Below, one piece after another: positions 51,688 through 62,000 of a stretch of 64,000 nt of DNA. Made by a program: the position numbers and the translations under genes. The notes beneath the pieces are model-generated. The model was not told where the DNA came from. It did no database searches and worked only from the letters and a program-made list of their open reading frames with translations. The stretch comes from Trichostrongylus colubriformis (taxonomy: Eukaryota > Nematoda > Chromadorea > Rhabditida > Trichostrongylidae), in NCBI GenBank assembly GCA_963978905.1, contig OZ022258.1, positions 46,360,591-46,424,590 on the forward strand, in the 5' to 3' direction. The stretch's first letter is position 1, and each line of letters starts with the position of its first letter.

Positions 51688-52690
51688 GCACATTCCAGGA
51701 TTACCTTGAGTGGGTCGAGCGCTAAATTATGAAATCAGAGGTGCTGTGGAATAGGGTGATACAGAAAAATCCAAAATTAGCTCGCGAAAAGGGCAAAAAT
51801 AAGGCCTTCTAACATCTGACCTTGGACGAGATTACCGCGTGAAACCGAGCCTCTGAATCAGTTCTCGCTTTATAATACAGCGATAATACAGTACTCTGGG
51901 ATATCGCCTGTTTGCTCATGTCAACGTCACCTTTATCATTGGCATCTCCTCCTTATCTTATATCACCACACAAATCGTGGACCTTCATTCGCCACGTTGT
52001 CGCCACCACTGCCACCGTCATTGCCAACATTCTGGGGAGGGCAGCGCTGAGCTGCTTGTTGGAGCCGCGCTTGCTTCTTTGGCTTTGCACGCTCCAGGAA
52101 GTGACACCTACGCCTCGGTGAAAGTACAACCTGCTGGCTGTGGGTCGAACTATCTGAGCAGCAGGAGCTGTAACACCCCAATAATCCTGAAAATGTGCTT
52201 TAAAGCGGTAACGCTTAAAGGCACATGTCACGATTTCAGTCTTGAGCGGGTTAAAACGCTGGATCACGAAATAAGAGGTGCTGAAGCCTTAATCAGCAAA
52301 GAAAAATTTAAAAGAAGCCTCTAAAAAACCAGAACTTCTGACATCCGGCCTGTGCGAGATTACCACGTGAAAGTGAGCCTGTGAATCTGTTTCTGATTGA
52401 AGGTATCATAAAGAAGTCTGCGATATCACCAATTCCCCATATCTGCGTTCCCTTCACAGCTAGATTTTCTTCTTTACCCTATCGCGTAAATACAGACTCT
52501 GCCACGTTGTTGCCACCGTTACCGCCGTCACTGCCAGAAATCACGTTTGGAGTGGGCGGGCCTCGGCCGCATGTTGGAGTCGCTGGCTTCTTTGGCTCTG
52601 CGAGCTCCAGAAACTCACACACACGTTTCGGTAAAAATACAACCTACGTGGTGTGGATCGAACTGTTTGACCTCGAAGGGAACTTCAATT
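51688..52690 (+). repeat. Two adjacent copies of a ~0.5-kb repeat
   Basis: Copy 1 (about 51688-52190) and copy 2 (about 52200-52690) share, in order: an ATTCCAGGATTACC / ATGTCACGATTTCAG start, GAAATAAGAGGTGCTG, a GAGATTACC(A/G)CGTGAAA block, and TTTGGCT..GC..GCTCCAG followed by TCGG..AAA.TACAACCT. A third copy lies at 55018-55615. No protein was seen in it. Confidence 0.7.
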
Positions 52691-52726
52691 ATCTAATAAC
52701 ATCGTCGCGGGAGTCACGCGCTAATA

Positions 52727-53686
52727 TTAGGTTAAAACATAATTTCTGTTACACTTTTTATTTTTCTTGGGGAAAACTGTGGAAGCTTCTGAAATATTTG
52801 GTAGGGGTATGTAAAGCGAGTGAAAAGGACTACTGATTAACACATTCATATTCTCTATGGCTTCAACTAGCAGTGAATCTACGACAATTTTGCGAGAGGT
52901 ACAAAATTCACGAACACCGCCCCGGTTCCTTAGCATGCAAGGCCACTAACCGAATCAACCAGTCGATGGGCCCAGGTACTGTCTCTCATATGGCAGCAAC
53001 CCGATGGCTCGATCGACTCAAATTTAAACGGAAAAAATTTCAAAAAATTGCATAGAGTTTTTTTTCAACATTTTCAAAAAAAGGGGAACTGTCACCATCC
53101 AACACGGCAGTCACTGTCGTTCTCTACTGCAGGCAATGGGACACCGTAGCCGCAAAATTAACCGGAAGAATGGCCCGAGACTCCTTCCTCCACGACAACG
53201 CGCGCCCACATGTGGCAAAGTTGGCGTGTCAAAGGATCCAGGACCTTGGTTGGGCGAAGCTCCCACACACACCGTAATCTCGGGACATGGCCCCAACTGA
53301 CTACCACCTATTCCGATCTCTGAACCGCTTCCTCGACGAACGGCAGTTCAAGGATGACGATGATCTCAAAATCGGCCTCCAGACTTCCTTCGACAAGAAA
53401 TCTCCAGATTTCTACAAGCAAGGCATCCATTATTTCCCTACTCACTGGCAATATATTGTTGATTATAATGGTACAGTCCAGTTCCCGAAGGCTGGCAGGG
53501 CGTGGCCTACAGAGTTGGGTGAGAGTGTGTGGCGGGGTGAGAGAGATCGATACAAGTCCGGGCCTCGCCCTGCCAGCCGTCGGGAAGTGGACTGTACATA
53601 CTTTGTTGACTGAAGTTAGGCACAAATGAAGAAAAATAAATTTGAAATTTTTCTCACTGTGTAACAGAAATTATGGTTCGACCTAA
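52727..53686 (+). mobile_element. Defective mariner with a nested MITE
   Basis: Inverted ends (left TTAGGTTAAAACATAATTTC, then TGTTACAC; right GTGTAACAGAAATTATGGTT, then CGACCTAA) are flanked by TA (52725-52726, 53687-53688). Remains of the N-terminal domain (RINQSMGPGTVSHMAATRWL) and of the C-terminal catalytic part (MAPTDYHLFRSLNRFLDERQ, then a helical tail) are present; the middle is scrambled or lost. A 121-base MITE has inserted near the 3' end of the transposase. Confidence 0.85.
53474..53594. mobile_element. MITE nested in the mariner
   Basis: CAGTCCAGTTCCCGAAGGCT, then GGCAGGGCG, at the left is mirrored by CGCCCTGCCAGCCGTCGGGA, then AGTGGACTG, at the right. TA lies on both sides (53472-53473, 53595-53596). 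Longer relatives lie at 58152-58313 and 61141-61293, which share CATTTCGGAGC ends and GGCC(T/A)ACG.GG.TTGGG-type inner sequence. Confidence 0.85.
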
Positions 53687-53878
53687 TAGCACACATGCTG
53701 AATATCAGGTTTGTCCATTCAGTAAGAAACATGACATTATTGGCTGTATTTGAAGTATGAAGTGTGAGGCTGCTCAATCCATCAGAAGGCTTTAAAAAGA
53801 AAAATTTGCATGTTGTGAAATGCTCAAAGCGGAGGCTTGGAGCAACCATACCAGAAGATAGGACAAGTTCGCCTATAG

Positions 53879-56800
53879 GGACGTCGAGTGAGCTTGAAAA
53901 ATGTAAAACTCCAGGAACTGAAGCAACGTCTTAGCAGAACGTCGATCTCATCTGACATGGATATCGATCGAATTGTGAAAGAAAGCAAAACGACAACTAT
54001 CACTGAGGCACGGGAGACAGTTTTCTTTCGACCTCGAGATGTAAGTGAAAGACGGTTTCATCCTAATCAATGCTAATTTCTTTCCCTTACAGGGCTCGAA
54101 AAAACGAGAGAGCCCCAGCACTGTGGAAGCCCCAGGAATGAAACGATTATCGATAATGGATTCAGAAACTGAAGAGAGAAGGTAAGTAGTGTAGGCTGAT
54201 CCATAGCCATAACCTGTTTGAATATAATTTGTGGTTTTAATTTAATTGTAAAATTTGAGATAGCAAAGTAAAAAGTCCTGTGTATGGTTAATTCCTTTAT
54301 TCTGGAATCTACTGATGGAGTAGTGGTAGCAGATACCTCAGTACTTTTCAGTCCTATGCTGAATGTGGTGAATGTTAAGATAGATGCGGTAGCGGACGAA
54401 TCTCGGCAGTAGCAATCCCTACAATATATGAAACGCTTCGTCTATCTGTCCGTCCGTTCCTCCTTCTGTCACGAAATTGGGTATTTTGTGAAAACCGATC
54501 CGTGGAGATAGGGACAAGTCTGGGATGGGTAGGGCATGGAACAAGAAGTAAAGAGTACATATAGACCTTGCTAAACTCCGCCCACGATAGGTGGAGCGCG
54601 CCCTGGAATGTTCCGTTTTCAGAAATTGTTAAATGGGTTCCGAGATGACCCAAGTTAGGTCAGGAATGAATTATTCAAAGTTAGGAAAAAATCCTGGGCA
54701 CAGTGGAAGGAACACTTGTAGTAGTGGGTGGAGCTAAGACGTTACTGGAAAGACAGCGCGTTGAGATGGAGCAAATTTCGGAAAGGCTAAGGCATGGGAC
54801 AGGAAGTAAGATGCGTACATGAGCCACGCCAAGCCCCACCCACAGAGGGCGGAACGTGCACTGGAATACCTACTGAAGCCCATGGCGTTTTGCGTACAGT
54901 AGTGTGTGCCGGCCAACTGGTAATGTTGATAATTATCGCTTTTGAACATGGGGTAATCTTCAGATAATGCTTGTTGGCCCCTTCGCATCCGTGTTAGATG
55001 ACCACGCCATCACAGCTAACAGCACATTCCAGGATTACCTTCACTGGGCAAAGCGCTGATTTATGAAATAAGAGGTGCTGTGAAAAACGCCGATAAATGG
55101 AAATCCGGATGAAGCTCAGGAAAATGGGGAAAATAGAGCCTGCCGGCAAGGGTGTGTGCACTTATGACAGAAAATTCGCTTCGCGGCAGCGCACTCGCGG
55201 CGCCTTCAGCACGACTTGCCAAATCGATTGCCCTTGTGAGCCCGGCAGAGCGTGGCTGCGTCACCTCTGCACTTCCATCCATGCCACACTGCCTCCTGCA
55301 CCCATGCCACCCTGCCTCCTTCACCACTGCCACCCTGCCTCGCTTAAAGGCTGCCATGCCCTGCCACTGGTACTCGCACCTGCCGAGCCGCTCGCCGCGA
55401 GCGGCCACGCGATTTTCCGTCATAAGTGCACACCCTCTTCCGGCATCTGGCCTTGTACGAGGTTACCTTGTGGTGGAATTGCGCTGGCTCCTTTGGCTAT
55501 GCATGCTCCGGAAACTCACACTCATGCCTCGGTAAAGGTAAGCCCTACGTGGCTGCGGATTGAAGAATCTTACCACAAAGGGAGCTCTAAGACCCCAATA
55601 CTACTTATGTACCTTTGAGCTCAACTTTACAATAAGATAATCAGTAACTGGCAAAAATAAGAAAGTAAGTTTTTGCCACCTTTCTGCGAGTTGAATGGTG
55701 AGTCAATCGCTCATAAAGTTACTTGCAGGCCGAGAAAGCGGAGCACTTCCCGCTCGTCCATTGCACAACCGAGGTTAGGCTCTGTTTTTTTAGTTTTGAT
55801 GGAGGTGCTGAATATTGCTCTCACTTGATTTCTTTGGGAGTGGAGAGCGCTTATTTAACCTGTTCACATTCTGCTATATTTAAGCGACGCTAGCAGCATG
55901 CCACCTCAGAACTTACTGGCAATTCCAGTCACATCTGGTGATTCAGCACCAGAATCTGCGGTGAGGGTGTGCATATTGGCATCTATGGCTGTTCTTTAGT
56001 ATTTTTAACAGCCTGCGCAGAACGACGTTGATGTTGATGATCTTCTGGCAGGATATCAGAATTTGGAGAAGGAACTGGAAGAGATCCACGAACAAAAGAA
56101 GGAGCTTAGGAAAAAGTTTTTTGAAGGCAAGGTGAGTAGGAAGTCCTGACAAGGATGGGAAGAGATGCCAGCTACTGCGTGACTGTAAATAACCGAAGCT
56201 AAAATGGGGCAAATAGTGCTAATATAGAGCGTAGAGTTCCAAATGCTGCTTTAACGCACCCACATTTTTGAGTTTGATCAGCTTTTCATATTTTTCAGAA
56301 GGAAACACCATTCCTTAGTTCGACATCCTCCGCTGCACCTCTATCCTCGACTAGGATCCAAGAGTGGAAGACTTCAACGTAATTCTGCTACGCCTTACAT
56401 ATCTGACAGTGCTCTATAACAATGGATGCTGTCGGGATGCTCTGCTCAAGGGAAGGTCAGCCTGACCATTTTCAGTGATGTGCACATCGTGATATATGTG
56501 CGCCTTGAGGCGCTGAGCTCAAATGTGCTATCCAAATTTGCGGAAAGATATAAAAACGATGCCGGTAAACTTTTTTCGTATGAGCCGCACATTATATTAA
56601 ACAATAGATTGTTTCTACAAGGATGCTGAGTTATGGGCAAAAGCTTCGGGGGCGGACGGGACTCGAACCCACACCTTCTTAAGGCAGCGTTCATACTTTG
56701 CTGTGTCGGCGGCGGGGCGTGGCTGCCTGTCTCTGCGTTTCCGCCTGCGCTACCCTGTCTCATTGCTTACGTCGTCTCTTTTCCTCCCCCGTGACAATAT

Positions 56801-58059
56801 GCCTTGCTATCTGTGAACGCAGCCACGCCCTGACGGCGCAAAGTATGAACGCGGCTTAAAGGATGAAGTGCGGGTTCGAGACCCGTCCGACACCGAACAT
56901 TTGCTCATAACTCAGCATCCTTGTAGTAACTTTTGCATTGCGAGCTGCGGCGATAAACAGCAGTTATCAAAAATCAAAATATCAAAAATAGATTGTTTAT
57001 TGAACAATAGATTTAACAGCCGCTTGTAGCAGCGCTGGTTCTGCGCGAGCAGGCTTCTTGCGCACCGCTGATGCTTTTCATGTTCAAGAGTTCGAATTGC
57101 CCACATAAATTGTTGGCCTGCTCAAGATTTTGACCAAGATTCGAAAAGATTTGTAGGTAGTCAAGGCGGGCCTGAGTGGTACCTTGTTCTATTTTCTACA
57201 TGAAAAAGCTAGCAACTGTAACATGGGTAACTGAAACATACCCAACAGAGGCACCCGTCGTAGCAAAGGACCGTAGCAAACGTCAAAGAAGAGCATTTTA
57301 TTTGGTGAAGGTCATCAAAGACCCTTTGTTGAATGTGTTAACTAAATTACCTGGACAGCTACCAATTACCAGGATTCATCTCGGTTAGGCTATTTTTTTG
57401 ATTTTTGATTTTTTTTGGATTTTTTTATTGAGAACAAGGTATCACTCAGGGCCACCGTAATTACGCAGAAATTTTTGTGAATACTTGTAGATGAGGATGA
57501 ATTAACCTGCTGAACACAGAAACAACATTGGCTCTGGGCGAAAACGTTTGGCTCGCGCGCTATAGGCGCCTGCACTTGCTGGGTAATAGCAGTAAAAATC
57601 TCCATAATTTTGTTCACCGAATCGTACCGCAAGTTTGGAAAGCGAATTTGAGTTCAGCTTTCCAAGACACATACAGCCGATTGAACCTCATTGGGATTGA
57701 CCAGGCTGACATACTGATCTTCCCTTGTCAGTGTCTTTATCTGTACTGCTTCACATTTCCTTCACATTTCTAGCACAAAGCAGCCGGAACCCGCGACACG
57801 AGAGAAGAAGAAATGCTCGTTCATCGTGGAGAGCCCATCTGACCCAAAACCAGGGGTAAGTTCAAAAAAGTACTGTGTGCTGCAGAAACCATCAGTTACC
57901 CTCGGTAATCCCTCCAGTTAATCCCTAATAAGAGTATGTCCAAGGTGTGTATTTACCTCTTCCACCGTGCATTTGGACTTTAATAAGAATCTTAAAACTT
58001 TTTAGATTGTTTATAAGCTCCGGCGAAATACATATTTCGGTCATACTTACAATGTCTAA
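53879..58059 (+). CDS. Coiled-coil protein of unknown function (5' end incomplete)
   Basis: Exons 53879-54040, 54093-54181, 55885-55960, 56012-56131, 56299-56378, 57774-57855 and 58006-58059 (TAA) all have good acceptors and donors. Their phases match throughout, giving 220 residues without the N-terminus. The protein is polar and probably largely disordered: a basic helix (NVKLQELKQRLSRTSIS), a serine- and glutamate-rich stretch with KKRESPS, an acidic segment (NDVDVDDLLAGYQNLEKELE) leading into a coiled coil (EEIHEQKKELRKKFFEGK), then SFIVESPSDPKPG and a basic tail (IVYKLRRNTYFGHTYNV). I do not recognise a family. The TAA right after the donor at 56378 would end a shorter form if intron 5 is retained. 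Intron 5 (1.4 kb) carries tRNA-like foldbacks. Confidence 0.7.
54480..54880. repeat. Two direct repeats of about 110 bases in intron 2
   Basis: GGCATGGAACAAGAAGTAAA ... GCCCTGGAATGTTCC (about 54530-54615) is repeated with changes as GGCATGGGACAGGAAGTAAG ... TGCACTGGAATACC (about 54790-54868). Confidence 0.6.
55018..55615 (+). repeat. Third copy of the ~0.5-kb repeat, interrupted
   Basis: It starts with GCACATTCCAGGATTACCTT and continues after the MITE at 55141-55445 with TTTGGCTATGCATGCTCCGG and CTCGGTAAAGGTAAG, parallel to the copies at 51.7 and 52.2 kb. Confidence 0.65.
55141..55445. mobile_element. MITE nested in the repeat copy
   Basis: TGCCGGCAAGGGTGTGTGCA, then CTTATGACAGAAAATTCGC, is mirrored by GCGATTTTCCGTCATAAGTG, then CACACCCTCTTCCGGCA. 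The interior has short tandem CCACCCTGCCTCCTTCA-like units. Confidence 0.8.
56615..56926. mobile_element. Foldback with tRNA-like T-arms around a second palindromic MITE
   Basis: The outer arms pair: CTACAAGGATGCTGAGTTAT, then GGGCAAAAGC, with GCTCATAACTCAGCATCCTT, then GTAG. Each arm includes a T-arm-like segment (GGACGGGACTCGAACCC at 56654-56670; GGGTTCGAGACCCGTCC at 56872-56888). Between them lies the MITE at 56680-56858. No complete tRNA cloverleaf is present. A single arm occurs at 16394-16460. Confidence 0.75.
56680..56858. mobile_element. Palindromic MITE, relative of 32501-32735
   Basis: AAGGCAGCGTTCATACTTTG at the left and CAAAGTATGAACGCGGCTT at the right. The arms are less perfect than in the 32.5-kb copy. 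Confidence 0.75.
57590..57733 (+). repeat. Relative of the 30.8-31.9 kb foldback arm
   Basis: Conceptual reading (NLHNFVHRIVPQVWKANLSS) parallels the arm reading (TLHNFAHRIVSQIWKADLSF) over about 45 residues. This shows common descent of the DNA, possibly of a once-coding sequence. Confidence 0.6.
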
Positions 58060-58151
58060 GTCAACATTTCCTTATTCAAAGGGTTTTAGAGTCATGCCAC
58101 CCGTATCGCAGTAGGGAAGGTTCGGTTAGTTTTAGTGGGGCTCAATGTATG

Positions 58152-58313
58152 AGTACACTCCATTTCGGAGCCGGTGTGGCCTACGGACTTGGGTGGGAGT
58201 GTATCAAACTCTCTCACTCTGCCACACACACTCACTCTTGCAACACACTCTCACACTTGCCACTCACCCATGCCCGTCGGCCACGCCCTGTCCGGCGCTC
58301 CGAAATGGAGCAC
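58152..58313. mobile_element. MITE, family of 53474-53594
   Basis: ACTCCATTTCGGAGCC at the left and GGCGCTCCGAAATGGAGCA at the right; the interior has CACACTC-type tandem bits. Confidence 0.75.
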
Positions 58314-58319
58314 AGAGTA

Positions 58320-59030
58320 AGAGATCACAACATGCTTTCTCATTATTCCACCTCCACAATCACTATTTTTGAGGGAATTTTTTGTTTTTCATTTAACTTA
58401 AGGCGACTTTGATAACATTGACAGCGTTAGAGAGAATAAGTCGAGTAAGGTGACAAATTAGTATACTTTCAATTTAGACAAGCACTGCCTTGGCTGCCAT
58501 GCCAACTGAAGCAAGCAAAAGCAGCACCTGCCCATACAACTTTATCAAGTGACCACAACATCTTCTTAACCTTTACAATTCCAATTTACTTCGGTCTCGT
58601 TTAAGTCTTTTCATCGCACATCTCCATCATTTCCCAATATCATATAGCTTGCAACGAGATTGTTGTTATCATTCATAATGTCCATCAGTTCACATCCCAA
58701 AAAAGACTGTACGAGTCACAGGTACACCGCTAGGCGGTCCCAGTGCGTGAGCATGGAACTTTTATAGTCGAGGACCTGATTTGTTGTAGAATAACATCGG
58801 ATAAAAAACAATCGAAAGAGCTTAACAAAGTATAGACAACCGTAATTCTCGCAAAACTAATGCTACAGTGTTCCTGCGCCTCGGATCAGCCTTTTGTGGA
58901 ATATGGTGCCGTCAAATCAGGAGTAATTGCAATTTGTGTAAAAATTTTTATTTACACGTAAAATATTAACAAAGAAACATCTTTTGTAGATTAGAAACGT
59001 CTATGGAAAATGAGACTTGATAGCCTTCAC
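58320..59030. other. Intergenic stretch
   Basis: Between the 3' ends of the coiled-coil gene and the fucosyltransferase gene (tail-to-tail). The minus-strand AATAAA of the latter lies at 58947-58952. Confidence 0.5.
58947..58952 (-). terminator. Polyadenylation signal of the fucosyltransferase gene
   Basis: AATAAA on the minus strand, about 85 bases past the stop codon. Confidence 0.55.
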
Positions 59031-59035
59031 TTCGT

Positions 59036-62000
59036 TCAATTATTCAGAACTGGAAAGTCAACTATTCGCCATTGTTCTTCAACCTGAATGATCATTCGTT
59101 CTTTCTCTATTTTCTTGTTCTACCACTATTATGCTATATCAATAAACATTTAGAAACTTTTGATCTGCAAGTTCTGTCTCCATGACTGTACTTGCTTCTA
59201 ATTACTTGAAAGTAGCTTGTAGAATCTCAACTGAGGCCCATTGTCAGCGATGAACGGTTTAGTAGAGGAACCTATTCATTTGGCGAGACTCATTACTATA
59301 AACCGATTGAACCGTTGTCGAAGGACGGGATCTATCAGATGGGCGGAGTCTGTCATCTCTGTGCTGTTGCGATCTAACTGGGTGGGAATTTCTATAATCC
59401 CCCTTCTGCTATTGACCTGGCTCAACAAAATCGGAAATCATGTCAAGGCGTGACATTCAAAAAATGGAAGGTTTTCTTATGACAAAAACATTTTGCTTTT
59501 TCTAATGCACAATCGTTCAGCGATTGGTATGAATTGCGACAACCACAAAACACTCTAAACTTACAATAGGGGCCGACGATAAAACCTCTTAAAGTTACCT
59601 TGAAGATAGGGAATCGACCACTCTTTCCCAATCTTCTACTAAATCCCGTTGCATATCCTTTGTGATCATATGTCCGTAGGGTAATCAATTCTCCCACTCG
59701 CAGATCAAGTTCGCCCTCGTTTGCTGCTATATGGCCCTCAACGACAATGTGATCGTTCTCTGAAATAAAATGTTCCATGAAGGGCGGAGATTGCGCTAGG
59801 TGAGTGGAAGGGGCTATCCGGTATTCCATAAGAATCTAAAAATGTAGGAAATCGCCTACACGAAATAGAGTATCCATTTTTCAAAAGAGTGACGGTTGAT
59901 AAACTGCTTTTTCACTCGATTTCGCAAACACAAGATTTGAAATTTATCGGCACCGCTCAAGAAAGCAACAGCACGTCTATTAAATTATTGGGAAAATGAG
60001 CGGCTTGGTCGAAGACGAAAGGATGAGAAAAAAGTCAGATCTTCATGACATACGTATTTGTCCACCGAAATAATAGACTTCATCAAGAGAGTAGACACTG
60101 TCGCCAGCATCACCTCGCCGGATTTGCATCAGTTCGTACGCTAGCCGGCAAACCTTCGGAATATTCAAGTATAGCAGACTTTACAATAAATAAAGATCTA
60201 GAGACGGCCTTACATGACTAGAGAAGGTGCAAACGAGGTAATCACATTTACTGAGCATCATCACATCGGCCAGAACTCCGCGAAGCGATCGCTCGGTATA
60301 GCGAATTTTCGCGGCCTCAGCAAATTTGATATTACCATATACCTTGTAATTTGGGTACCTAAATGAAGCTTAATTAAACATAATTTAGTTCAATTCATTT
60401 CATATAATATTAGCTCGAAGATCTGAGATCACCAACTTCCTTTGGATTTCTGGTAGCACTTTTGGATCGTCGGACGCGATGTACACTCGTCGCGCCACAT
60501 TACGTTTCTGAATCCTATCTTGGATCTGGAAATCATTTCCTTTTCAAAATATTGCTCAACTCACTTTTTTATTAAAAGCAAGTTGAGCAATATTTCAAAA
60601 GCATACACAGAAGTGTATGAATGATGGCGTTTCTAAATGACGCAAACTGTTTTCCCTGAGTTAAACCGCCCTGTATCGATTTTACGCGCCTAGAATGCAC
60701 ATTGTGATGGGATGGGCGGAGCCTGGAATCAAACACACCTGAAAGTAGATGTCGCACCACTTCATGTATTCTTCTATCGCATGATACTTCGCTTCTTTGA
60801 ATGTCTTGTCCTTGCGACGTACGTGCACACCAACGATTGGCCCTGAGAAATTAAATTTTGTATATGCCCTGCAATCCGAATGGAAGTAGATTCTACCACC
60901 CTTTGTAATGGAAAAATTAATATCGTAAAATAAGAGATTAATGAGAAAGTCAGTTTAATTCTGAATAGTAAGTTGCGATTACAAAAATGTATTTTGCTAT
61001 TCCAAATCTTTTACTCTTTTAGTTTTTCTAAGTTTTAGTCATTTTTTTTACTTTGCACGCTTGCTTACTGGCAAATTGGTGAGCACCCAGAACTCCACTT
61101 CGAAGGCTATTCCAGATATGAAGGCGGTATTGTAGGTATACCCCATTTCGGAGCATTGATTGAGCGTGGCCTGCGGACATGGGTTAGAGTGAGAGTGCGT
61201 GGCAAGAGTGAGAGTGTGTGAAGGGGTGAGAGAGTTTGGTGCACTCTTGCCCAAGTCCGTAGGCCACGCCCTATCACGTGCTCCGAAATCGACTGTATTG
61301 CTCGAACCTCTTTCGATCTCAATGGGTATGGTGGGAACGCACCCCTCCCCCTCCCTCTTCCGACCACGGCTCATCAGTGAAAATCAACTTACCGGCATCA
61401 AAAGGAATCTGAGATGATTGTGAATTCACGCTGTTTTCAGTATCAGGTTTCATCTTCATTACATACCAGACAAACTAAAACGAGTTCTCCATGGAATCCA
61501 TGATGTGTTCGATCAGTATCAGCTTACCTGACTGATGAAAAATGCTGACGGGTTGGAATGCAGCAGTATAAGTTGGTCAGAAAGCGGCTTCGGGATGGCA
61601 AGTGGTAGAAAATCTGGTCTGAAACTTCACTTATCAACCAGAGATTCATGACGTCGCTTTCTCTTCTTGGTTCATGTACAAGTATCCCTTTGAAGGCATC
61701 GCCTTCAAAGGAATATTTGAACATGAACCAAGAAGGAGAAATTCTCCTGAGGTAAGGAGTAAGTGAAAACTAGGAAGACATGTTCTTTCAAAACAAGCAG
61801 TCCACTTCAGGAGAGCTGATGCGTGACGAAACTTGCATTGAAAGAGCGTGGCTTGGTCTCATCACGATCGCGCAGCACTGCGAGTGGCGCTGCTACGATC
61901 CGCCGATGAGGTTGCTGCGAGGGCGGTCGGCTGAGCCCGTCCGTATCTCCCGTGTGCGTAATCTTATGTCAGGATTTCGCACGACGACGAGCGGCGTGCG

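Noticed and set aside
56640..56900. Possible tRNA genes
   Set aside because: Only T-arm-like halves are present, in opposite orientations, without D-arm, anticodon arm or paired acceptor.
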